Made by a program: the position numbers and the translations under genes | Shown: one piece after another, positions 1-6,971 of the stretch | Layout of the letters: every line of letters starts with the position of its first letter | Numbering within the stretch: the first letter of the stretch is position 1 | Assembly (NCBI GenBank): GCA_002377645.1 | Contig: DFQF01000055.1 | Coordinates: forward strand, 54,793 to 63,480 | Direction of reading: 5' to 3' | Origin: Nitrospinaceae bacterium UBA3496 | Lineage (GTDB): Bacteria > UBA8248 | DNA length: 8,688 nucleotides | The notes under the pieces: model-generated | What the model was told of the DNA's origin: nothing | The model's database searches: none | What the model saw: the letters and a program-made list of their open reading frames with translations, nothing else

Positions 1-914
1 TTATTTGTATTAATGGAGTTTTTGGGGAAAGAATGGCAGATGTTGCAGCTCGTTTTGGTGCAGAGGTAATTCGTGTTGAGGCACCTTGGGGCCAGCCCAT
101 AGACCCTAGCGATCTTGAAGAAGCGTTAAAATCAAACTCAGGAGTGACTCTGGTTGGAATAGTTCACGCAGAAACTAGCACTGGGGTACTTCAACCTATC
201 GAAGAAATAGGAAGAATTTGTAGAGAGTATGATGCTTTATTGTTACTAGATTGTGTTACTTCTCTTGGTGGAGTTCCCGTTGAGATTGATAACTGGGGAG
301 TTCAGATTGCGTATAGTGGAACGCAAAAATGCTTGTCTTGCCCACCCGGTGTGGCTCCAATAACTTTTGGAGAGAGAGCACTTGGTAAGGTTCGTGAGAG
401 GAAGAATAAGGTTACAAGTTGGTACTTTGACGTAAGTATGGTTGAGAAATATTGGGGTAACGATCGTGTTTACCATCACACCGGTCCTATTACGATGAAC
501 TACGCTATCAGAGAAGCTTTAAGAATTGTTTTTGAAGAAGGTTTAGAGAAGCGTTTTTCAAGACATAAATTAGCAAGTTTAGCTTTGCAAAGAGGAGTAG
601 AAGCTTTAGGGCTTTCGATGTTTGCAAAAGAGGGTGCTAGAACGCCCACTCTAAATACAATTTCTCTATATGACGGCTTAGATGATGGTGCTATAAGAAA
701 AACACTCTTGAACGATTTCAATATAGAAATTGGGGGTGGTCTGGGGCCTTTAGCAGGAAAAATATGGAGAGTAGGGATGATGGGTCACGGTGCAACCCAA
801 GCTAATGTAGTCTATTTCCTATCTGCGCTTGAGGTGATTTTTAAAAAAATGGGTTACACTGAAAAAGTTGGTTCTGGTGTTTCTGCTTGTGCTAATGTTT
901 TTTCTGATTCTTAA
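1..914 (+). CDS. Class V aminotransferase, serine/alanine-glyoxylate type (5' partial)
   Basis: PLP-dependent aminotransferase that most likely moves the amino group of serine or alanine to glyoxylate in the cytoplasm. The gene is cut by the left edge. The frame is open from base 3 and reads ICINGVFGERMADVAARFGA, which is normal family sequence, so the ATG at 33 is internal and not the start. About 303 residues are visible, against roughly 380 for a full protein. Counting from the Met at 33: HAETSTG at 45-51, LLDCVTSLGG at 71-80 with the Asp (D73) expected to contact the PLP ring nitrogen, SGTQKCL at 95-101 with the Schiff-base lysine K99, and a conserved SWYFD...YWG...YHHTGPI stretch after it. 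The end is intact, with TAA at 912-914. It lies 31 nt upstream of tatA. Substrate preference cannot be read from the motifs; ureidoglycine-glyoxylate aminotransferase (PucG-like) is an alternative. Family is very sure, substrate is not. Confidence 0.93.
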   Translation, partial: ICINGVFGERMADVAARFGAEVIRVEAPWGQPIDPSDLEEALKSNSGVTLVGIVHAETSTGVLQPIEEIGRICREYDALLLLDCVTSLGGVPVEIDNWGVQIAYSGTQKCLSCPPGVAPITFGERALGKVRERKNKVTSWYFDVSMVEKYWGNDRVYHHTGPITMNYAIREALRIVFEEGLEKRFSRHKLASLALQRGVEALGLSMFAKEGARTPTLNTISLYDGLDDGAIRKTLLNDFNIEIGGGLGPLAGKIWRVGMMGHGATQANVVYFLSALEVIFKKMGYTEKVGSGVSACANVFSDS

Positions 915-927
915 ATTTAAAAAACTT

Positions 928-934
928 TAGGAGG
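928..934 (+). promoter_or_regulatory. Strong ribosome binding site for tatA
   Basis: TAGGAGG, a near-perfect Shine-Dalgarno sequence, ends 11 nt before the ATG at 946. It supports this small ORF as a real gene and its start at 946 rather than at the second in-frame ATG at 958. Confidence 0.75.
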
Positions 935-945
935 TTTGCAAAAAG

Positions 946-1155
946 ATGCCTTTCAATATGGGATTTACAGAACTATTAGTTATCTTGGCTATATGTGTTC
1001 TGGTTTTTGGTGCGAAACGTCTTCCAGATATAGGTTCTGGACTTGCAAAAGGGATTCGGAGTTTTAAGAAGGGGATTAACGAAGATTCTGATTCTTTAAA
1101 GGAGAATGAAAAAGAGCATTCTATCCCAGAAGAAGAATCTTTAAATAAAAAATAA
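946..1155 (+). CDS. tatA: Sec-independent protein translocase subunit TatA
   Basis: Small membrane protein of the twin-arginine translocase, which exports folded, often cofactor-bearing proteins across the cytoplasmic membrane. The 69 residues show the TatA plan. A single N-terminal transmembrane helix covers about residues 6-22 ([20 protein letters not shown]) with the polar Glu near its start. Then comes the conserved hinge [17 protein letters not shown] (about 21-37), then the start of an amphipathic helix (IRSFKKGI), then a charged Glu/Lys/Ser-rich tail. TatB proteins are usually longer, so TatA is preferred; TatE-like naming is possible. No tatC lies in the window. The gene sits between the aminotransferase (31 nt upstream) and the Moco genes (123 nt downstream). 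That fits the general dependence of exported Moco enzymes on Tat, but the link here is only positional. Confidence 0.92.
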   Translation: MPFNMGFTELLVILAICVLVFGAKRLPDIGSGLAKGIRSFKKGINEDSDSLKENEKEHSIPEEESLNKK

Positions 1156-1266
1156 TGTGAACATTTTCCATAGATTTTTCGTGAATCAATCTTTTGGTTT
1201 TCTTAAGTAACCATTTTTAAACTTTTAAATTTTTACTTCTTTCGGGAATTTCTTTTTTCGTTAAAT

Positions 1267-1272
1267 AAGGGA
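1267..1272 (+). promoter_or_regulatory. Ribosome binding site deciding the TTG start of moeA
   Basis: AAGGGA lies 6 nt before the TTG at 1279. The downstream frame matches the MoeA N-terminus from its first residues, so TTG is the likely start codon. Confidence 0.55.
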
Positions 1273-1278
1273 TTAAGA

Positions 1279-2520
1279 TTGGATTTTTTTGAAGTTGTCT
1301 CTTCTGAAAGAGTGTTGCAGACTATATCCGAATTTTCACCTCTAAAATCTGAAATTCTTGATACGGATTCAGCAATATCTCGTATATTAGCAGAAGATGT
1401 ATATAGCCCTGTAGATTTGCCGGATTTTGCAAGGTCGACAATGGATGGGTATGCCTTAAAAGCAAAAGATACTTTTGGTGCGAATGATTCTATTCCAACG
1501 TATTTAGAACTAGTTGGTCATATTTTAATGGGTGAAGCACCAAATTTTAAATTGGAAATAGGTCAGGCAGCAAGAATCAGTACTGGCGGAATGCTCCCAG
1601 AGGGTTCGGATTGCGTTATAATGCAGGAGTACACGAATCTAATGGATGATAAAACTCTTGAGGTCTTAAAATCTACCTCTGTTGGCGAAAACATTTTAAA
1701 TGTAGGAGATGATCTAAAAAAAGGAGAAAATTTTTTAGCTTCAGGAATCCCACTTAAAAGTCATGATATTGGAGCGTTGTTTGGAGTCGGAATAACGAGG
1801 GTTCAAGTAAGTACGCGACCGAAAGTTGCTATTTTACCTACAGGAGATGAACTGGTTGGTCCAGGACAAAAAACAAAGCTAGGACAAATACGTGATATCA
1901 ATAGATTTTCACTTGCCGCAGCAGTTTCTGAAATGGATTGCATACCTATGGTGGAAGATATACTTCCAGATGACCTAGAAGTTATAAAATCTAGGTTGGA
2001 AAAAGTTATTCAAGATGCAGATATTGTTCTTGTTTCTGGAGGAAGTTCCATGGGCATGAGAGATTTTACGGTATCTGCTATCAATTCATTAGGAGAACCT
2101 GGTGTTTTAATCCATGGGATTTCTATTAAGCCAGGAAAACCAACTATTCTTGGACGTCTTGATTTTGAGGGTGGAAACAAAATTTTAATAGGAATTCCTG
2201 GACATCCTGTTTCCGCGATGATGATTTTCCATAAATTTGTAGTTCCTACAATAAGAAGGTTAAGAGGGGAAAAAGATATTTTTGTTTCGCAAAGAGGGAA
2301 AGTATTGGCTAGTTTATCTAGAAATTTACCTTCTGCTCCAGGAAGGGAAGATATGATTCGTGTAAGTTTGAAAATCGAAGGAAACAAGTTGATTGCTTCT
2401 CCATTGATGGGTAATTCTGCAATGATTTCAACCATGACGAAAGCTGATGGATACTTGATTATTCCCACGGATTTTGATGGATTAGTTGCAGAAACAGAAG
2501 TCGAAGTTTTACTGTACTGA
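1279..2520 (+). CDS. moeA: Molybdopterin molybdotransferase MoeA
   Basis: Cytoplasmic enzyme of the last step of molybdenum cofactor synthesis: it inserts molybdate into adenylylated molybdopterin with release of AMP. The 413-residue length is normal for MoeA. MoeA N-terminal domains I/II carry STMDGYAL at 53-60 (catalytic Asp D56) and STGG at 101-104. The MoCF-binding domain carries PTGDEL at 187-192, SGGSSMGMRDF at 253-263, KPGKP at 284-288 (the two lysines expected at the anionic cofactor site) and GIPGHPVSA at 305-313. The C-terminal beta domain runs from about 335 to the end. No key residue seems lost. The start is TTG with AAGGGA 6 nt upstream; the stop is TGA, which matters for reading the TGA at 7221. 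A second MoeA follows 30 nt downstream, so the two are probably co-transcribed. Mo versus W preference cannot be told from the sequence. Confidence 0.95.
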   Translation: MDFFEVVSSERVLQTISEFSPLKSEILDTDSAISRILAEDVYSPVDLPDFARSTMDGYALKAKDTFGANDSIPTYLELVGHILMGEAPNFKLEIGQAARISTGGMLPEGSDCVIMQEYTNLMDDKTLEVLKSTSVGENILNVGDDLKKGENFLASGIPLKSHDIGALFGVGITRVQVSTRPKVAILPTGDELVGPGQKTKLGQIRDINRFSLAAAVSEMDCIPMVEDILPDDLEVIKSRLEKVIQDADIVLVSGGSSMGMRDFTVSAINSLGEPGVLIHGISIKPGKPTILGRLDFEGGNKILIGIPGHPVSAMMIFHKFVVPTIRRLRGEKDIFVSQRGKVLASLSRNLPSAPGREDMIRVSLKIEGNKLIASPLMGNSAMISTMTKADGYLIIPTDFDGLVAETEVEVLLY

Positions 2521-2539
2521 AAAAGTTTTTTTATGAATT

Positions 2540-2544
2540 GGAGG
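2540..2544 (+). promoter_or_regulatory. Ribosome binding site favouring the TTG start at 2551
   Basis: GGAGG lies 6 nt before an in-frame TTG at 2551. The ATG at 2533, six codons further upstream, is preceded only by a run of A and T with no Shine-Dalgarno match. The site therefore argues for translation from TTG 2551. Confidence 0.65.
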
Positions 2545-2550
2545 ACAAAG

Positions 2551-4500
2551 TTGACAGATTCACTCTTACCTCTTAACGGAAGGAAGTACTACCTTGAAAA
2601 TGTGCCAAGGGAAAAAGCTTTAGAGAGACTTCTTCAAGAGATAGGAAAGGTTCACGAATTTACTTTCGAAAATATTCCCGTTCAAGATGCCTTGGGCAGA
2701 ATTACTCATATTCAAGTAAATGCTCTTATATCTAGTCCACATTTTCATGCTGCAGCGATGGATGGGTATGGTATAGAAGCTAAAAAAACTTTTGGTGCTA
2801 ACCCAATTAATCCAAAGTCATTCAAAATTGATGCCGATATTTTTCCATTAGATACCGGAGATCCTTTGCCAATAGGTACGGACGCAGTAGTAATGATTGA
2901 GAACGTGAATCAAATAACAGAAAATGAAATTCAACTCGAATCTTCAATTTCTCCTTGGCAAAATGTTCGTGTTGCAGGAGAAGATATTGTCGAAGGCCAA
3001 TTAATTTTTCCAGCTGGGCATGTATTGTCTGCAGTCGACCTAGGAGCCTTGCTCGCATCGGGAATACTAGATATCGAAGTTCGAAAACGTCTTGAAGTAG
3101 CAATTATTCCAACAGGAGATGAACTTGTTCCTCCTGGGAAAGAACTACAGGATGGAGATCTAATCGAATTTAATTCAGTTGTTATGTCTAATTTACTGAA
3201 AGATTGGGGTGCAGTTTCAAAAGTTTTTCCTATAGCAAAAGATAATTTTGAAGAGATTGAAAAAATTGTCAGTGACGCAGTTGAAAAATTTGACGTTGTC
3301 TTAATAAACGCGGGTTCTTCTGCTGGTAGAGAGGATTATACTTCTTCAATTATAGAGAAACTTGGAAAATTATTAGTCCATGGAGTTGCAATTTTCCCAG
3401 GGAAACCAACGATTATGGGTTTATGTAAAAATAGTAAAAATGTTGAAAAGCCTGTTTTTGGAATCCCGGGGTATCCTGTTTCTGCAGTGTTAGCTTTGTC
3501 AGAATTTGTGAAGCCTACTCTTGCGCATTTACTTGGAATAAATGTTCCAAGTAACCAAAAAGTAAAAGCTATGTTAGGTCGCAAAACTGCTTCAAGGCTT
3601 GGGATGGAAGAATTTCTGAGAGTGAAAATGGGAATAGTAAGAGACAAAATGCTTGCAATACCTGCAAAGCGAGGTGCAAGCGTTATTAGTAGTCTCGTTG
3701 AAGCAGATGGTATAGTAAGAATTCCACGTAATTCAGAGGGTTTAGAGGCGAATCAAGAATTAGACGTTGAACTTCTTAGACCAATAGAGAAAATTGAAAA
3801 GAATATTCTTATGGTAGGAAGTCACGATAATGCTTTAGATTTGTTGATTGTTGCTCTTCAACGTAAGTTCGGATATCAATTATCAGTTTCATCTGTAGGT
3901 TCAATGGCCGGGCTGATTGCTTTAAAGAATGAAGAAGCACATTTTGCGGGAACCCATCTTTTAGATCCTGTTAGTGGAGAATATAATTGGTCTTATATTA
4001 AAAGATATATGCCGAATATTGAAGTAGTTGTTGTAAACTTTGTTGAAAGAGAGCAAGGTATTTTCGTGAGGCCTGGTAACCCTAAAAACATAAAAAACTT
4101 TTCAGATCTTGTTTCAAAAGACCTATCTATTGTGAATCGACAGTCTGGTGCAGGTACAAGAGTTTTGTTTGATCATTTTATAGAAAAAGAAGGATTACAT
4201 CATTCAGATTTTCTGGGCTATGATCAAATTGAGACTACTCATATTGGTGTAGCAATGGCTATTTCATCCGGACGAGCTGACGCTGGTTTAGGTATTCGTT
4301 CGGCTTCTAATCTTTTAGGACTTGATTTTATTCCATTGCATAAAGAAAGATTTGATTTTGTTTTTCCTGTCGAATTTGCAAATTCAAATTTGGGTGGGAA
4401 TTTGATTTCTGTTTTAAAGGATAATGACTTTCTTGAAAATGTTTCTTCTTTAGGTGGATATAAAACTGGATTGTCTGGTACGGTCATTGAGGAATTTTAA
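2551..4500 (+). CDS. MoeA fused to a C-terminal PBP-like (molybdate/tungstate-type) binding domain
   Basis: A second molybdopterin molybdotransferase-like protein, 649 residues from the TTG at 2551 (655 from the weaker ATG at 2533). Numbered from 2551, residues about 1-410 are a complete MoeA: AAMDGYG at 68-74, PTGDEL at 187-192, AGSSAGREDYT at 254-264, FPGKPTIMG at 282-290 and GIPGYPVSA at 304-312. Residues about 418-645 are a type-2 periplasmic-binding-protein-like domain of the kind fused to MoeA or ModE-like regulators (PBP_like family). It shows GSMAGL at 450-455, GTHLLDP at 467-473, RQSGAGTR at 530-537 and GRADAGLGI at 574-582. There is no signal peptide, so this domain is cytoplasmic. 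By inference it binds an oxyanion or cofactor intermediate and tunes metal insertion; its ligand is unproven. Such fusions are known in bacteria and archaea. It lies between moeA (30 nt) and moaA (19 nt), within a Moco operon. Confidence 0.92.
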   Translation: MTDSLLPLNGRKYYLENVPREKALERLLQEIGKVHEFTFENIPVQDALGRITHIQVNALISSPHFHAAAMDGYGIEAKKTFGANPINPKSFKIDADIFPLDTGDPLPIGTDAVVMIENVNQITENEIQLESSISPWQNVRVAGEDIVEGQLIFPAGHVLSAVDLGALLASGILDIEVRKRLEVAIIPTGDELVPPGKELQDGDLIEFNSVVMSNLLKDWGAVSKVFPIAKDNFEEIEKIVSDAVEKFDVVLINAGSSAGREDYTSSIIEKLGKLLVHGVAIFPGKPTIMGLCKNSKNVEKPVFGIPGYPVSAVLALSEFVKPTLAHLLGINVPSNQKVKAMLGRKTASRLGMEEFLRVKMGIVRDKMLAIPAKRGASVISSLVEADGIVRIPRNSEGLEANQELDVELLRPIEKIEKNILMVGSHDNALDLLIVALQRKFGYQLSVSSVGSMAGLIALKNEEAHFAGTHLLDPVSGEYNWSYIKRYMPNIEVVVVNFVEREQGIFVRPGNPKNIKNFSDLVSKDLSIVNRQSGAGTRVLFDHFIEKEGLHHSDFLGYDQIETTHIGVAMAISSGRADAGLGIRSASNLLGLDFIPLHKERFDFVFPVEFANSNLGGNLISVLKDNDFLENVSSLGGYKTGLSGTVIEEF

Positions 4501-4519
4501 AAAAAGGGAATGTAATTAA

Positions 4520-5512
4520 ATGCCACAGATTCAACTTTATGACAAATATGGACGAGGGCATAACGATCTGAGAATTTCAGTTACAGACAGGTGTAATTTC
4601 CGATGCTTCTATTGTATGCCAGAGGAAGGCATGGAATGGTTACCTCATGATGAGGTTTTGTCTTATGAAGAGATCTTGAGAGTTGTAAGAATAACTACAG
4701 AGCTAGGTTTTGACAGCTTTCACATTACGGGAGGTGAGCCCCTACTCAGAAAAGATCTCTCTTTACTTATTTCAGGAATGTTAGATATCCAACCCGAAAT
4801 GGATCTTGCCCTGACAACGAATGGAATCCTTCTTCCTACTGTAGCGGAAGATTTATATAAAGCTGGATTAAGAAGAATTAATATAAGTCTTGATACACTT
4901 GATGAAGAGAAATTCCTTTTCATGACAAGAAGAAATCAGTTGAAACAAGTTTTGGAAGGTATCAAATCTGCATCCGATGTGGGTTTCAATCCTATTAAGA
5001 TTAATGCAGTAGCAATTAAAGGTTTGACTGAAGAAGAAATTCCTCGTTTTGCGGATTGGGCGAGAGAAACAGGTCATATAGTTCGATTTATTGAGTATAT
5101 GCCTCTAGATGCTGATAAGACTTGGGATAAAGACAAAGTACTTTCTGCTGAAGAAATTCTTGCTGGTCTTTCGAAAAATTGTGCACTTGAACTAGTTTCT
5201 GGAAATATCTCTGATCCAGCGACAAGATATCGTTACGAAGATGGTAAGGGCGAGATAGGTGTTATTCCATCAGTTACGAGACCTTTCTGTGAAGATTGTA
5301 ATAGGATGAGATTAACAGCAGAAGGAATGATACGAACTTGCTTATTTTCAAATGATGAGCACGATTTAAAGAAACTGCTTCGAGGAAATAAGGGTGATGA
5401 GGTTATTAAAAAATGGTTAGGTGAGGTTTTGTTTACTAAAACACCTGGTCATTTAATAGGACAAAAAGAATTTGTACAACCTGACAGAACAATGAGTGCA
5501 ATTGGCGGATAG
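4520..5512 (+). CDS. moaA: GTP 3',8-cyclase MoaA (radical SAM)
   Basis: Radical SAM enzyme for the first committed step of Moco synthesis: with MoaC it turns GTP into cyclic pyranopterin monophosphate. The 330 residues carry both [4Fe-4S] sites. The N-terminal SAM cluster motif CNFRCFYC has cysteines 25, 29 and 32. The C-terminal GTP-binding cluster has cysteines 257, 260 and 274, in FCEDCNRMRLT and RTCLFS. GGEP at 71-74 is the SAM-binding motif. The extreme C-terminus ends in Gly-Gly (329-330), the functional tail typical of MoaA. The start is ATG with AAGGGAA about 9 nt upstream, 19 nt after the moeA-PBP stop, so it is very likely in one operon with both moeA genes. moaC, moaE, moaD and mogA/moaB are not in the window. 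Confidence 0.97.
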   Translation: MPQIQLYDKYGRGHNDLRISVTDRCNFRCFYCMPEEGMEWLPHDEVLSYEEILRVVRITTELGFDSFHITGGEPLLRKDLSLLISGMLDIQPEMDLALTTNGILLPTVAEDLYKAGLRRINISLDTLDEEKFLFMTRRNQLKQVLEGIKSASDVGFNPIKINAVAIKGLTEEEIPRFADWARETGHIVRFIEYMPLDADKTWDKDKVLSAEEILAGLSKNCALELVSGNISDPATRYRYEDGKGEIGVIPSVTRPFCEDCNRMRLTAEGMIRTCLFSNDEHDLKKLLRGNKGDEVIKKWLGEVLFTKTPGHLIGQKEFVQPDRTMSAIGG

Positions 5513-5589
5513 ATAATTACTTTTACTGTTTATATTAAGTTTGCATTTATTTCTGAGATATATTTCCCATTTTAGAGCGGATGATTTTT

Positions 5590-6327
5590 ATGAAAAAAAA
5601 GGAAACAAATAATTTCTTTCGTGAGAATAAAAGAAAAACGGATGAAATGAGAAAAGTTAACTTAGAAGTTGATTATGTGAAAACTTGTGCTGGTAGTGCA
5701 CTTTTCCAGATTGGAAATACAAGAGTTCTATGTACTGCTTCTGTAGAAGAAAGAGTTCCTAGACATAAGAGGAATTCAGGAGAAGGATGGCTAACATCAG
5801 AGTACGCAATGTTGCCCGGAAGTGGTTCGGATCGCATTTCTCGTGATAGAGCTCGAGCAGGACGTTCTGTCGAAATACAAAGATTAATTGGACGTTCTTT
5901 AAGGGCTGTCGTTGATTTGAAGCCACTAGATGGATTTACTGTCTATGTTGATTGTGATGTGATCCAAGCAGATGGTGGAACAAGATGTGCATCTATTACT
6001 GGAGGATACATAGCTCTTTGTAGAGCTGTTGATAAACTTTTAAAAGAAAAGAAGATTACTGATAATCCTCTAAAGGGGTTAGTTGCCGCGATTAGTGTTG
6101 GTATCGTAGATGGAAAATGTATTCTTGATCTCGATTATAGTGAAGATGTCAGGGCAGATGTTGACATGAATATAGTAATGACTGAGAAAAGTCATTTTGT
6201 TGAACTTCAGGGGACTGCAGAGGGGTCACCTTTCCGGAAAAGTGATATGTCCCGTTTGATATCTCTTGCTCAAAAAGGGATTGGTGAACTTATCGACATG
6301 CAATCTGTGTATTTTCCAAAAAAATGA
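5590..6327 (+). CDS. rph: Ribonuclease PH
   Basis: Phosphate-dependent 3'-5' exoribonuclease that trims tRNA 3' ends and other RNAs, normally as a hexameric ring in the cytoplasm. The protein has 245 residues from ATG 5590; three codons more from ATG 5581 are possible. I prefer 5590 because GGA (5579-5581) lies 8 nt upstream of it, while 5581 has no room for a binding site. Numbered from 5590, motifs are VLCTASVEERVP (46-57), GEGWLTSEYAMLP (64-76), EIQRLIGRSLRAVVDL (95-110), DCDVIQADGGTR (121-132, phosphate-binding region) and DLDYSEDVRADVDMN (180-194, metal-binding aspartates). Two oddities: the usual N-terminal RxDGR reads NKRKTDEMR, and the loop between MLP and EIQ seems a few residues shorter than usual. 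The stop overlaps the rdgB start by 4 nt (ATGA), so the two are translationally coupled. It begins 77 nt after moaA. Confidence 0.95.
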   Translation: MKKKETNNFFRENKRKTDEMRKVNLEVDYVKTCAGSALFQIGNTRVLCTASVEERVPRHKRNSGEGWLTSEYAMLPGSGSDRISRDRARAGRSVEIQRLIGRSLRAVVDLKPLDGFTVYVDCDVIQADGGTRCASITGGYIALCRAVDKLLKEKKITDNPLKGLVAAISVGIVDGKCILDLDYSEDVRADVDMNIVMTEKSHFVELQGTAEGSPFRKSDMSRLISLAQKGIGELIDMQSVYFPKK

Positions 6328-6926
6328 AAATTCTTTTTTTTAGTAACAATCAACATAAAATCCTTGAAGTAAAGAAACTTTTGTCTTCTATGACAATTGA
6401 TATTTTAACGCTTGATGAGATAGGAAGACAGATTGTAGTTGAGGAGACAGGTGCCAATTATCTGGAAAATGCTTTGCTAAAGGCAAGAAATGCAAGTCAG
6501 TTAACTGGACTGCCAGTTCTTGCAGATGACTCTGGTTTAGAAGTGGATGCAATTCCTGATCAACTAGGAGTTTTTTCCGCAAGATTTGGAGGATTAGGAC
6601 TTTCAGATGAAGAGAAAAACACACTGCTTTTAAAAAAGTTAGAAGGCGTCCCGATTGAGAAGCGCACTGCAAGATATGTAAGTCTAGTTGTTTTTTATAA
6701 TTTGGATGGAAAGTATTACTCTTTTGACGGTTATCTGAAAGGGACCATTACTGAAGGTTCTAAAGGAAGACATGGATTCGGTTATGATCCAATTTTCTAT
6801 CTTCCAAACTTAAAATGTACCGTTGCAAATTTGTCGCAAACTGAAAAAAATAATATTAGTCATAGATCAATAGCATTTAGAAAATTTAGAAATTGGTATT
6901 TAAATGTTTTTGCGAAAAAAACATAA
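6324..6926 (+). CDS. rdgB: XTP/dITP pyrophosphatase (RdgB/HAM1 family)
   Basis: Nucleotide-pool cleaning enzyme that hydrolyses non-canonical purine triphosphates (XTP, ITP, dITP) to monophosphate and pyrophosphate, in the cytoplasm. The 200-residue length is typical. All family motifs are present: SNNQHK at 7-12 (nucleotide binding), ETGANYLENALLKAR at 41-55, ADDSGLEVDA at 67-76 (metal and catalytic aspartates), FSARFGG at 84-90, GFGYDPIFYLP at 151-161 (base recognition) and TEKNNISHR at 173-181. It overlaps rph by 4 nt; rph-rdgB is a common bacterial pair. A 45-nt AT-rich gap separates it from the next gene. Confidence 0.97.
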   Translation: MKILFFSNNQHKILEVKKLLSSMTIDILTLDEIGRQIVVEETGANYLENALLKARNASQLTGLPVLADDSGLEVDAIPDQLGVFSARFGGLGLSDEEKNTLLLKKLEGVPIEKRTARYVSLVVFYNLDGKYYSFDGYLKGTITEGSKGRHGFGYDPIFYLPNLKCTVANLSQTEKNNISHRSIAFRKFRNWYLNVFAKKT

Positions 6927-6929
6927 AAT

Positions 6930-6935
6930 TATAAT
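6930..6935 (+). promoter_or_regulatory. Possible promoter -10 box before the selenoprotein gene
   Basis: TATAAT, an exact sigma-70-type -10 match, lies in the 45-nt gap between rdgB and the selenoprotein gene. No convincing -35 box is seen (T-rich sequence around 6907-6912 at 17 nt spacing is weak). In DNA this AT-rich the match may be chance. It would give a short leader of about 30 nt and let the last three genes be expressed apart from rph-rdgB. Confidence 0.25.
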
Positions 6936-6954
6936 ATATCTTTTTTTGGTTTTA

Positions 6955-6962
6955 TAAGGAGG
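6955..6962 (+). promoter_or_regulatory. Strong ribosome binding site of the selenoprotein gene
   Basis: TAAGGAGG, a consensus Shine-Dalgarno sequence, ends 9 nt before the ATG at 6972. By contrast no such site precedes the ATG at 7302 after the in-frame TGA. This supports a single translation start for the whole 6972-7643 frame. Confidence 0.8.
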
Positions 6963-6971
6963 ATTGTTTAA

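Noticed and set aside
33..35. ATG at 33 as the start of the aminotransferase
   Set aside because: The frame is open to the left edge and the upstream codons encode conserved family sequence, so the gene is truncated by the window.
246..479. Antisense ORFs opposite the aminotransferase and most other genes
   Set aside because: They have no ribosome binding sites or recognisable protein motifs and mirror well-conserved genes on the + strand, so they are shadows.
1156..1278. Terminator, riboswitch or Moco RNA motif between tatA and moeA
   Set aside because: Only very short AT-rich inverted repeats are visible; there is no GC-rich stem with T tract and no Moco riboswitch-like structure that I can recognise.
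5513..5589. Promoter or terminator between moaA and rph
   Set aside because: TTTACT and TATATT-like hexamers occur but not at a convincing spacing, and no stem-loop with T tract is seen in this AT-rich gap.
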